Below, one piece after another: positions 1 through 5,279 of a stretch of 9,349 nt of DNA; position 1 is the stretch's first letter, and every line of letters begins with the position of its first letter. Where the stretch lies: the NCBI GenBank assembly GCA_034421515.1, contig DAOUKH010000085.1, forward strand, positions 1-9,349, written 5' to 3'. Under the pieces are notes generated by a model. That model did no database searches and was not told the origin of the DNA. It was given only the letters and a program-made list of their open reading frames with translations. This DNA is from DAOUKH01 sp034421515 (GTDB lineage Bacteria; Chloroflexota; Dehalococcoidia; SHYB01). The translations under genes were made by a program, and so were the position numbers.

Positions 1-305
1 AGGTCCTCGGAGTCCAGGTCGAGCCCCGCCTGGTCGATCGCCTCCCGCGCCGCGACGATGGCGAATTGCACGAATCGCGCCATGCGCCGGGCGGCCTTGG
101 CGTCGAGGTAGTCCGACGCCTTGTAGTCCGTGACCTCGCCGCCGACGGTGCAGGAGTAGCCCGTGGGGTCGCACAGCGACAGCCGGGCAATGCCCGACAG
201 TCCCGCCTTCAGCGCCTCCCACGTGGCCGAGACGCCGACGCCGGCCGGCGTCAGCGCGCCCAGCCCGGTCGCCACGACTCGCGTTGCTTCGTCCCGCTCC
301 CGCAC
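1..305 (-). CDS. fabF: 3-oxoacyl-ACP synthase II (FabF), N-terminal part, cut by window edge
   Basis: Only the first 101 codons are present; the gene leaves the window at position 1. FabF condenses malonyl-ACP with acyl-ACP in fatty-acid elongation in the cytoplasm. The visible protein shows the family N-terminus: RVVATGLGALTPAG (residues 9-22; the usual form is VVVTGLGAVTPLG), WEALKAGLSGI (29-39), GGEVTDY (55-61), and the Lys/Arg-rich ARRMARFVQFAIVAAREAI helix (72-90) typical of FabF rather than FabH. The catalytic Cys and two His residues lie in the missing part. I chose the GTG at 305-303 because it leaves the expected short lead before the first strand and lies just behind a purine-rich GAAGGGGGAG stretch; the spacing is a little long. 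It begins 22 nt after the folC stop on the same strand, so co-transcription with folC is likely. Confidence 0.9.
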   Translation of the reverse strand, partial: MRERDEATRVVATGLGALTPAGVGVSATWEALKAGLSGIARLSLCDPTGYSCTVGGEVTDYKASDYLDAKAARRMARFVQFAIVAAREAIDQAGLDLDSED

Positions 306-327
306 CTCGGCCCCTTGCTCCCCCTTC

Positions 328-1698
328 TCAAGGCAGGGGTTGCAGCTCCTTCACCGTGTAGACCTCAGGGGTTATCCCCAGGAGGTGCTCCCGAGCCTCC
401 GCCGCGGTGAAGAGTGAACCTGTCGCTACGATCACGTCCCCGGGGCGGGCGAGTTGGCGCGCGGCGTCTATTCCGCCGGCGACGCCGTCGGCCTCCTCGG
501 CTTGCACGCCGCACCGGGAGAACGCCGCCAGAATAGCACGCGGCGGGGCGGATTTGGGATGCCTGGACTGAACTGCGAGGACATGGCGGGGCAGGGGGGC
601 GATCTCGGCGACCATGCCGTCGAGGTCCTTGGAGCGGTTGGCGCCGAATATGAGGAGAACGTGTTCGCTCGCAACGTGTTCGCGGAGCGAGTTCTTGAAG
701 CAGCGCATGGAGAACGGGTTGTGGGCGCCGTCGATCAGGACTACAGGGTTGCCGGGGATGGTTTCCATGCGGGCGGGCCAGCGGACGGAGGCGATTCCGT
801 CCGCGATTGCGGCGGGGGTGAGGGGCAGGCCGGCCCCGGTTAGGGCCTCGCAGAGGCCGACTGCGACCGCGGCGTTCTCCGCTTGGTGGCGGCCCGCGAG
901 CGGGACGCGCAGGTCGTAGCGGCGCGACGGGGTGGCGACGGCGACGCGTTGCATGCTGGCGCCTTCGAGGCTTCGTTCAAATGTGATGTCGCGGCCGACG
1001 AGGCGGAGGGGGGCGCTGGCGCGCTCGGCCGCCTGCTCGACGACGGCGAGGGCGTCCGGGGGCTGGGGGGCGCTGACCGCGGGGACGCCGGGCTTGATGA
1101 TGGCGGCCTTCTCGGCGGCGATCTGGGGCAGGGTGCCGCCGAGGACGTCGACGTGGTCGAGGCTGAGGCTGGTGATGGCGCAGGCGGCGGGGGCGACGAC
1201 GTTGGTGGCGTCGAGGCGGCCGCCGAGGCCGACTTCGATGACGCCGAGGCCGACGCCCTCTTTCGCGAAGTGGTGGAACGCGAGCGCCGTGAGCGCTTCG
1301 AAGGTGGTGATGCGGCCCCCGTTCGTGAGCGCCATGAGCGCGTTGACCTCGGCGACGGCGGGTTTGAGCGCCATGACGCCTTCGGCGAAGGCGGCCTCGG
1401 AGATGGGCTCGCCGTCGACTTGGATGCGCTCGCGGATGGTGTGCAGGTGGGGCGAGGTGTAGAGGCCGACCTTGAGGCCGACGGCCTGGGCGGCGGCGGC
1501 GGTCATGGCGCAGACGCTGCCCTTGCCCTTGGTGCCGGCGACGTGGGCCGTGGGGTACCGGAGGTGGGGGTCGCCGAGGCGGCGCAACAGTTCGTTAACG
1601 CGCGTGAGGTTGAAGTCGCGGTAGCGCAGCTTCTCGGGGCTCTCGACCTCGAAGTTGGCGAAGCCGAGGATGTAGTCGATTGCTTGGCGGTAGTCCAT
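328..1698 (-). CDS. folC: Bifunctional folylpolyglutamate synthase/dihydrofolate synthase (FolC)
   Basis: This 456-aa Mur-ligase-family enzyme uses ATP to add glutamate to dihydropteroate or tetrahydrofolate, supplying and retaining folate in the cytoplasm. Family motifs are all present: the P-loop GTKGKGSV (55-62), TSPHL (81-85), EVGLGGRLDATN (155-166), SLDHVDVLG (179-187), AAEKAAIIKPG (194-204; K197 is at the position usually carbamylated), GRHQAENAAVA (269-279) and DGAHNP (323-328). Length is normal for the family. I take the ATG at 1698-1696 as the start. The open frame continues 31 codons upstream to a GTG at 1791, but that extension (GGTEGGVAPPGAPAG...) is only a translation of repeat unit A and is not FolC-like. 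No convincing ribosome-binding site precedes the ATG, so initiation may be weak or leaderless. Upstream sequence beyond about 1720 is repeat. fabF follows after 22 nt. Confidence 0.95.
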   Translation of the reverse strand: MDYRQAIDYILGFANFEVESPEKLRYRDFNLTRVNELLRRLGDPHLRYPTAHVAGTKGKGSVCAMTAAAAQAVGLKVGLYTSPHLHTIRERIQVDGEPISEAAFAEGVMALKPAVAEVNALMALTNGGRITTFEALTALAFHHFAKEGVGLGVIEVGLGGRLDATNVVAPAACAITSLSLDHVDVLGGTLPQIAAEKAAIIKPGVPAVSAPQPPDALAVVEQAAERASAPLRLVGRDITFERSLEGASMQRVAVATPSRRYDLRVPLAGRHQAENAAVAVGLCEALTGAGLPLTPAAIADGIASVRWPARMETIPGNPVVLIDGAHNPFSMRCFKNSLREHVASEHVLLIFGANRSKDLDGMVAEIAPLPRHVLAVQSRHPKSAPPRAILAAFSRCGVQAEEADGVAGGIDAARQLARPGDVIVATGSLFTAAEAREHLLGITPEVYTVKELQPLP

Positions 1699-1734
1699 GG
1701 GCGGAGGGCATTTTAGCAAAGGGGGGAGGGCCGC

Positions 1735-1879
1735 CCCACCCCGCCCCGCCGGCGCGCCTGGCGGCGCGACCCCTCCCTCAGTCCCTCCCACAAGGGGAGG
1801 GAGGTTTAAGAGGGGAGGGTCGCTTCCTTCCGGCCTCTCCCCCCTTGTGGGGGAGATGAGAGAGAGGGGTCGGGGGTGG
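1735..1879 (+). repeat. Interspersed repeat pair A-B in the folC/aminotransferase divergent region
   Basis: Unit A lies at 1748-1810, preceded by the C-rich lead CCCCGCCCC seen at other copies. Unit B lies at 1832-1879. A contains two hairpins: CGCGCC-TGGC-GGCGCG, then CCCTCCC-ACAAG-GGGAGGG, and ends in TTTAAG. B contains TCTCCCCC-CTTGT-GGGGGAGA followed by GAGAGAGGGG. The 21-nt spacer differs from the spacers of other A-B pairs. The pair fills most of the 220-bp gap between two divergent genes, leaving only about 35 bp of unrelated sequence before folC and about 65 bp before the next inverted B copy. Confidence 0.9.
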
Positions 1880-1904
1880 TGGTGCTAGAATGGGGGTGAT
1901 GTCG

Positions 1905-1938
1905 GCGGCGCCGACTTCTTGGGCGCCGCGTTCTTATT
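1905..1938 (+). promoter_or_regulatory. GC hairpin plus T-rich tail at the aminotransferase 5' end
   Basis: GCGGCGCC (1905-1912) and GGCGCCGC (1922-1929) are perfect complements around a 9-nt loop and are followed by GTTCTTATT. It looks like an intrinsic terminator or attenuator, with a weak T-tract. It overlaps the TTG at 1919, which would be buried in the stem, an argument against that TTG being an efficient start. A TAGAAT at 1886-1891 could be a -10 element, but no matching -35 is visible. Confidence 0.4.
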
Positions 1939-3457
1939 GCCCGTGACCACCCCCCACCCCGACCCTCTCTCAGTCTCCCCCACGGGGGGAGAGGCCGGAA
2001 GGACGCGCCGCACCATATCCCGCCGCGTCGAGGCCGTCCCGCCTTCGGGGATACGGCGGTTTTTCGATTTGATCCAGACGATGGATGATGTGATTTCGCT
2101 CGGCGTCGGTGAGCCGGACTTTGCGACGCCGTGGGGAATCCGCGAGGCGGCGATCCATTCGGTCGAGCGGGGGCATACGCACTACACGTCGAACCACGGG
2201 CTCTTCGAGCTCCGCCGCATGCTCTCCGACGACCTCAAGCGGCGCTACGACCTCGAGTACGACCCCAACGACGAGCTGCTCATCACGGTCGGCGTCAGCG
2301 AGGGGCTCGACCTGGCGATGCGCGCCATCCTCGACCCCGGCGACGGGGTGATCGTGCCCGAGCCGAGCTACGTGTCGTACGCGCCGTGCGTGACGCTCGC
2401 CGGCGGGACCGTCGTGCCGGTGGCGACGACGGAGGAGAACGGCTTCCGCGTCACCGCGGAGCAGGTTGAGCAGGCGGCGGTGACCGCCCCGCCCGGCCCC
2501 GCCGGCGCGCCTGGCGGCGCGACCCCGCCCTCAGTCCCTCCCACAAGGGGAGGGAGGCTTAAGGTGTCCCTCCCACAAGGGGAGGGAGGTTCCGGCCTCT
2601 CCCCCGGTGGGGGAGATGAGAGAGAGGGCCGGGGCGGTGGGCGGTCTGGCCTCTCCCCCCTTGTGGGGGAGATGAGAGAGAGGGGTCGGGGTGGGGAGGT
2701 GGCCCCCCCTCCCGGCCCCGCCGACGCGCCTGGCGGCGCGACCCCTCCCTCAGTCCCTCCCACAAGGGGAGGGAGGCTTAATGTGAAGGCGCTGGTGCTG
2801 TCGTACCCCAACAACCCGACGGGGGCGGTGCTGAGCCGCGACGAGCTGCTGGCGATCGCCGACGTTGCCGAGCGGCGCGATCTGATCGTGATTTCGGACG
2901 AGGTGTACGACCGGCTGGTCTACCAGCACACGCACACGAGCTTCGCCTCGCTGCCGGGGATGCGGGAGCGGACGGTGCTGCTGGGGGGCTTCTCGAAGAG
3001 CCACGCCATGACGGGGTGGCGGGTCGCGTTCGCGGCTGCGCCGCCGGAGATTCTGGGCGCGATGGTGAAGATCCACCAGTACACGATGCTGTGCGCCCCC
3101 GGACCCAGCCAGGCGGCGGCGATCGAGGCGCTGAAGACCGACGACCGCGTCGTCGACGACATGGTCACCGCGTATAACCACCGGCGGCGGCTGCTGGTGA
3201 AGGGGCTCAACGACATGGGGCTCCGCTGCTTCGAGCCGCGGGGCGCCTTCTACGCCTTCCCCTCGATCAAGGCCACGGGGCTGTCGAGCGACGAGTTCGC
3301 CGAGTCTCTTCTTAAAGAAGAAAGGGTGGCCGTGGTGCCGGGCTCGGCGTTCGGCGCGGCCGGCGAGGGCTACGTGCGGTGCTGCTACGCGGTGTCGACG
3401 GGCGAGATCGAGGAGGCGCTGGAGCGCATGCGGCGGTTCGTCCGCCGGCGGGCGTAG
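1919..3457 (+). CDS. PLP-dependent class I/II aminotransferase (aspartate/aromatic type) carrying an in-frame repeat insertion
   Basis: Fold-type I aminotransferase of the archaeal/Bacillus AspAT-like group; it should move an amino group between an amino acid and a 2-oxoacid in the cytoplasm. Motifs in order: PPSGIRRFFDL (41-51), GVGEPDFATP (62-71), YTSNHGLFELRR (89-100), YPNNPTG (296-302; N299 contacts PLP), SDEVYDRLVY (326-335; D327 and Y330), GGFSKSHAMTGWR (356-368; K360 is the Schiff-base lysine) and YVRCCYA (485-491; R487 binds the substrate carboxylate). At 512 aa it is about 120 longer than usual. Residues about 190-288 are a Pro/Gly/Arg-rich stretch encoded by repeats, with the enzyme resuming in frame at VKALVLSYPNNPTG. 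The N-terminus to about residue 30 is also repeat-derived. The TTG at 1919 is only the most upstream possible start; no ATG lies in frame before codon 55. The substrate is not decided by the sequence. Confidence 0.85.
   Translation: MGAAFLLPVTTPHPDPLSVSPTGGEAGRTRRTISRRVEAVPPSGIRRFFDLIQTMDDVISLGVGEPDFATPWGIREAAIHSVERGHTHYTSNHGLFELRRMLSDDLKRRYDLEYDPNDELLITVGVSEGLDLAMRAILDPGDGVIVPEPSYVSYAPCVTLAGGTVVPVATTEENGFRVTAEQVEQAAVTAPPGPAGAPGGATPPSVPPTRGGRLKVSLPQGEGGSGLSPGGGDEREGRGGGRSGLSPLVGEMRERGRGGEVAPPPGPADAPGGATPPSVPPTRGGRLNVKALVLSYPNNPTGAVLSRDELLAIADVAERRDLIVISDEVYDRLVYQHTHTSFASLPGMRERTVLLGGFSKSHAMTGWRVAFAAAPPEILGAMVKIHQYTMLCAPGPSQAAAIEALKTDDRVVDDMVTAYNHRRRLLVKGLNDMGLRCFEPRGAFYAFPSIKATGLSSDEFAESLLKEERVAVVPGSAFGAAGEGYVRCCYAVSTGEIEEALERMRRFVRRRA
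1947..1996 (-). repeat. Repeat unit B, inverted, overlapping the aminotransferase N-terminus
   Basis: This is a reverse-complement copy of unit B with a diverged centre (CTCAGTCTCCCCCACGGGGG instead of CTCATCTCCCCCACAAGGGG). The stem CTCCCCC/GGGGGAG is retained while the loop has lost bases. With the B copy at 1832-1879 it forms a long inverted repeat spanning 1832-1996. Read in the aminotransferase frame it gives residues such as TTPHPDPLSVSPTGGEAG, unlike any aminotransferase N-terminus. Confidence 0.8.
2486..2782 (+). repeat. Five-unit A/B repeat array inserted inside the aminotransferase gene
   Basis: The units in order are A (2501-2563), partial A (2567-2589), B (2594-2640), B (2648-2694) and A (2720-2781), all on the plus strand. 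The array is about 297 bp, a multiple of three, and contains no stop in the aminotransferase frame. The two full A copies are 219 nt apart and are read in the same frame (both give GGATPPSVPPTRGGRL). The two B copies start 54 nt apart in the same frame. The first B lacks two loop bases, which changes its reading downstream (GDEREGRGG versus GEMRERGRGG), and the frame is recovered before the second B. The partial A copy is read in another frame (SLPQGEGGS). The host protein resumes directly after the last unit. Confidence 0.93.
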
Positions 3458-3460
3458 GGG

Positions 3461-3744
3461 GACCCTCCCTCAGTCCCTCCCATAAAGGGAGGGAGGCTTA
3501 AGGTGGGCGCCGGCGCGCCTGGCGGCGCGACCCCTCCCTCAGTCCCTCCCACAAGGGGAGGGAGGCTTAAGAGGGGCGCTTCGTGGGGTTGGCCGGGGGA
3601 GGTCCGGCCTCTCCCCCCTTGTGGGGGAGATGAGAGAGAGGGGTCGGGGTGGTGGGCGGTCCCGCCCCCTCCCCGCCCCGCCCGGCGCGCCCGTTGGGCG
3701 CGACCCCTCCCTCAATCCCTCCCACAAGGGGAGGGAGGTTTAAG
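3461..3744 (+). repeat. A/B repeat array between the aminotransferase and hydrolase genes
   Basis: The units are partial A (3461-3502), A (3509-3571), a 34-nt spacer, B (3606-3652) and A (3680-3744). The first begins three bases after the aminotransferase stop and the last ends 17 bases before the hydrolase ATG, so it fills nearly the whole 304-bp intergenic gap. The partial A carries loop ATAAA instead of ACAAG with both arms intact. The last A has a changed first hairpin (CGCGCCC-GTT-GGGCGCG) that stays fully paired. The spacer recurs nearly unchanged at the right end of the window. I see no promoter or terminator here apart from the repeat hairpins. Confidence 0.93.
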
Positions 3745-3750
3745 GTGGAC

Positions 3751-3756
3751 GGAGGT
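3751..3756 (+). promoter_or_regulatory. Ribosome-binding site of the alpha/beta hydrolase gene
   Basis: GGAGGT lies five bases before the ATG at 3762 and only seven bases after the end of the preceding repeat unit A. It fixes the hydrolase start with good certainty. Confidence 0.85.
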
Positions 3757-3761
3757 CTAAC

Positions 3762-4445
3762 ATGACCGACGCCAACCCCGACCTCAACCTCGAAATCCGC
3801 CGCGTCGCCGGCGAGGCGCAGCCCGACGGCACCCTCGCCGTCGAGATCGACACGTCGCGCGGACCCATCCCCGCCGTCTTCCACCCCCACGAAGGCTCCG
3901 ACGGCGCCGTCGTCTGGGTGTGCGGCGCGCGAGGCGGCCTCGACGGCCCCGCCGGCGGCATCTACGCCGACCTCGCCCGCGACCTCGTAGCGCGGGGGGT
4001 GAGCTCGCTGCGCCTCGACTACCGCCGCCCCGGCGAGCTCGCCGAGTGCGTCCTCGACACCCTCGCCGGCGTCTCCATGCTCAAGGGGCTCGGGGCGCGG
4101 AGGGTCGCCCTCGTCGGGCACTCCTTCGGCGGCGCCGTCGTGATCGCCGCCGGCGGACTCAGCCCCATCGTCACCGCCGTCGCCGCGCTCAGCAGCCAGA
4201 CCTATGGCGCCACCGGCGCGGCGCGCCTCGCCCCCCGCCCGCTGCTCCTGGTCCACGGCGAGGACGACACGCGCCTCCCCGCCGCCTGCTCGCGGCAGAT
4301 CTACGAGTGGGCGTCGGAGCCGAAGGAGATCGTCCTCTACCCCGGCGCGGGGCATTCGCTCGTCGAGTGCGCCGCCGAGCTGCGGGCGATGCTCGCGGAG
4401 TGGGTGGTGCGGGTTCTGGCCTCTCCCCCCTTGTGGGGGAGATGA
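3762..4445 (+). CDS. Alpha/beta hydrolase (dienelactone hydrolase-like), C-terminus supplied by a repeat
   Basis: A 227-aa soluble alpha/beta hydrolase with no signal peptide. The likely catalytic triad is S121 in the nucleophile elbow GHSFGG (119-124), D168 or D169 in LLLVHGEDDTRLP (161-173) and H198 in GAGHSL (196-201). VVWVCGARGG (50-59) probably forms the oxyanion-hole loop. The substrate is unknown; esterase or dienelactone-hydrolase-like chemistry is the family expectation. The last eight residues (ASPPLWGR, from 220) and the TGA stop lie within repeat unit B at 4418-4464, so the original C-terminus was replaced or extended by the repeat. The main C-terminal helix (AAELRAMLAEWVVRVL) appears complete. 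It follows the aminotransferase on the same strand after a 304-bp repeat-filled gap, and may or may not be co-transcribed with it. A GGAGGT site supports the start. Confidence 0.85.
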   Translation: MTDANPDLNLEIRRVAGEAQPDGTLAVEIDTSRGPIPAVFHPHEGSDGAVVWVCGARGGLDGPAGGIYADLARDLVARGVSSLRLDYRRPGELAECVLDTLAGVSMLKGLGARRVALVGHSFGGAVVIAAGGLSPIVTAVAALSSQTYGATGAARLAPRPLLLVHGEDDTRLPAACSRQIYEWASEPKEIVLYPGAGHSLVECAAELRAMLAEWVVRVLASPPLWGR

Positions 4446-4616
4446 GAGAGAGGGGTGGGGGTGGCGCGGTGGTGCCCTCCCTCCCCCCCGCCCCGCCGGC
4501 GCGCCTGGCGGCGCGACCCCTCCCTCAGTCCCTCCCACAAGGGGAGGGAGGTTTAAGAGGGGCGGTTCTGGCCTCTCCCGCCTTGTGGGGGAGATGAGAG
4601 AGAGGGGTCGGGGTGG
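4418..4616 (+). repeat. B-A-B repeat array overlapping the hydrolase 3' end
   Basis: The units are B (4418-4464), A (4495-4557) and B (4570-4616). The first B overlaps the last eight codons and stop of the hydrolase gene. The second B has CCCGCC in its left arm, a mismatch against the usual CCCCCC. Here the A-to-B spacer is only 12 nt, the shortest in the window. The array ends the repeat-rich zone; no further copies occur until 9164. Confidence 0.92.
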
Positions 4617-4637
4617 GGCGGCGGTCCCGCCCGCACT

Positions 4638-4667
4638 TAACGAAGATGTAACGAACTCGTTAACGAA
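4638..4667 (+). repeat. Three direct repeats of TAACGAA
   Basis: TAACGAA occurs at 4638-4644, 4649-4655 and 4661-4667, at spacings of 11 and 12 nt, near one helical turn. The last copy overlaps the palindrome CGTTAACG. The arrangement is that of a small operator; the binding protein cannot be named from the sequence. Chance cannot be excluded. Confidence 0.4.
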
Positions 4668-4922
4668 CGCGGCCCGCCGTTTACTTCCGTTCAATACCCA
4701 ATTCAAAACTGGATTTAGAACTGATTTTGACCAATTTTCCGCCGCTTGTTGCATTTCCCGCGCTTCCTATGCTACTCTTATGTAGTCCCGTCTCCGCGGG
4801 GTCATATCTTTCCATGCCACCCACCTCTTCACATAACCCCACACGCGCCATGGCCTCCGCTTTCTTTTTCCCCGTGCCCGCACGCTTGCGCGCCAATTCG
4901 CGAAAACTGGCCCATGAACGGC

Positions 4923-4950
4923 TTGACAGTTACGCGCAGGCGTCCATAAT
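4923..4950 (+). promoter_or_regulatory. Candidate sigma-70-type promoter for the surface operon
   Basis: A perfect TTGACA (4923-4928) is separated by 16 nt from CATAAT (4945-4950; five of six to TATAAT). It would start transcription near 4957 and read toward the gene at 5285, leaving a leader of about 330 nt. The -35 lies inside the 12-nt repeat AACGGCTTGACA that recurs at 5000-5011. Confidence 0.5.
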
Positions 4951-4999
4951 GGATTCGTGTGGGGCCACCTATGCCCGGCACGCATTTCCTGTATCTTCC

Positions 5000-5011
5000 A
5001 ACGGCTTGACA
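5000..5011 (+). promoter_or_regulatory. Second copy of the AACGGCTTGACA element
   Basis: The 12-nt sequence AACGGCTTGACA at 4917-4928 is repeated exactly 83 nt downstream. This copy has TATAAC only 5 nt after TTGACA and no good -10 at the normal 16-18 nt, so it is a poor promoter by itself. It could be a second regulatory site for the same protein or a promoter read by another sigma factor. Confidence 0.35.
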
Positions 5012-5107
5012 CTTCATATAACCTGAGTAGCCGAAAGACCACTCCTGGCTTTATGTCGATTTCACCGATTCCATACGTAGACTCGTTCCCAACACGGAGA
5101 TGTTCCG

Positions 5108-5200
5108 ATGACATCGCACGCAATGGGCGAAGTCCGCAAAAAGGAGGTTGCGATGGCTCCACGATGCCGCGGGAAGCCGGATCCTTGGACCGATGGGTAA
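5108..5200 (+). CDS. Small upstream ORF, candidate leader peptide (30 or 15 aa)
   Basis: An open frame runs from ATG 5108 to TAA 5198-5200. A second in-frame ATG at 5153 is preceded at five nucleotides by a near-perfect ribosome-binding site, AAGGAGG (5141-5147), giving the 15-residue peptide MAPRCRGKPDPWTDG. The longer form adds MTSHAMGEVRKKEVA in front; its own GGAG lies about nine nucleotides upstream. The stop is followed at once by the hairpin GCGC-TCAG-GCGC (5201-5212) and then a terminator-like hairpin. Placement between promoter and main gene, strong initiation signal and following hairpins are those of a leader peptide that sets an attenuator. No homologue is recognised. Alternatively the region is a structured aptamer and the AAGGAGG is coincidental. 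Confidence 0.4.
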   Translation: MTSHAMGEVRKKEVAMAPRCRGKPDPWTDG

Positions 5201-5247
5201 GCGCTCAGGCGCACGGGCCGGGAAAGGCCCTCGTGGCTTCTTCTCTA
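5201..5247 (+). terminator. Leader hairpins with pyrimidine tail, possible attenuator
   Basis: GCGC-TCAG-GCGC (5201-5212) is followed by CACGGGCC (5212-5219) pairing with GGCCCTCGTG (5226-5235) around GGGAAA, with a two-base bulge. The tail GCTTCTTCTCT is pyrimidine-rich but not a clean T-run. It lies 38 nt before the GTG start at 5285 and could stop or slow transcription into the surface gene. Confidence 0.4.
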
Positions 5248-5272
5248 TGAAGCAACCTGAGACAAACGTACG

Positions 5273-5279
5273 AAAGGAG
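5273..5279 (+). promoter_or_regulatory. Ribosome-binding site that decides the start of the IPT/TIG protein
   Basis: AAAGGAG ends five bases before the GTG at 5285 and fourteen bases before the ATG at 5294. The spacing favours the GTG start, giving a protein beginning MFTMKHATSRFF. Either start keeps the signal peptide intact. Confidence 0.65.

Noticed and set aside
883..1716. A 277-aa plus-strand open frame across folC
   Set aside because: It is a Gly/Asp/Glu-rich shadow of folC, whose motifs are complete on the other strand.
1699..1791. A 31-residue N-terminal extension of FolC from GTG 1791
   Set aside because: It is a translation of repeat unit A; FolC proteins begin close to the ATG at 1698.
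2368..2814. A separate 148-aa minus-strand gene inside the aminotransferase
   Set aside because: It is the antisense reading of the repeat array and flanking gene, with no start signal or domain.
2486..3744. A CRISPR array
   Set aside because: Units are not evenly spaced, spacers are not unique and of constant length, units occur in coding sequence and in both orientations, and no cas gene is present.
3567..4754. A 395-aa minus-strand open frame over the hydrolase and repeats
   Set aside because: It joins translated repeat units and the antisense of the hydrolase. It stays open because the repeats lack stops in several frames.
4727..4773. Further promoter-like sites (TTGACC at 4727; TTGTTG-N16-TATGCT at 4746-4773)
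   Set aside because: The matches are weak and expected by chance in an A/T-richer stretch; TTGACA/CATAAT at 4923-4950 is much better.
4727..5026. 99-aa plus-strand and overlapping 131-aa minus-strand frames in the long intergenic region
   Set aside because: Neither has a plausible ribosome-binding site, codon bias like the neighbours or a known motif, and both cross likely promoter elements.
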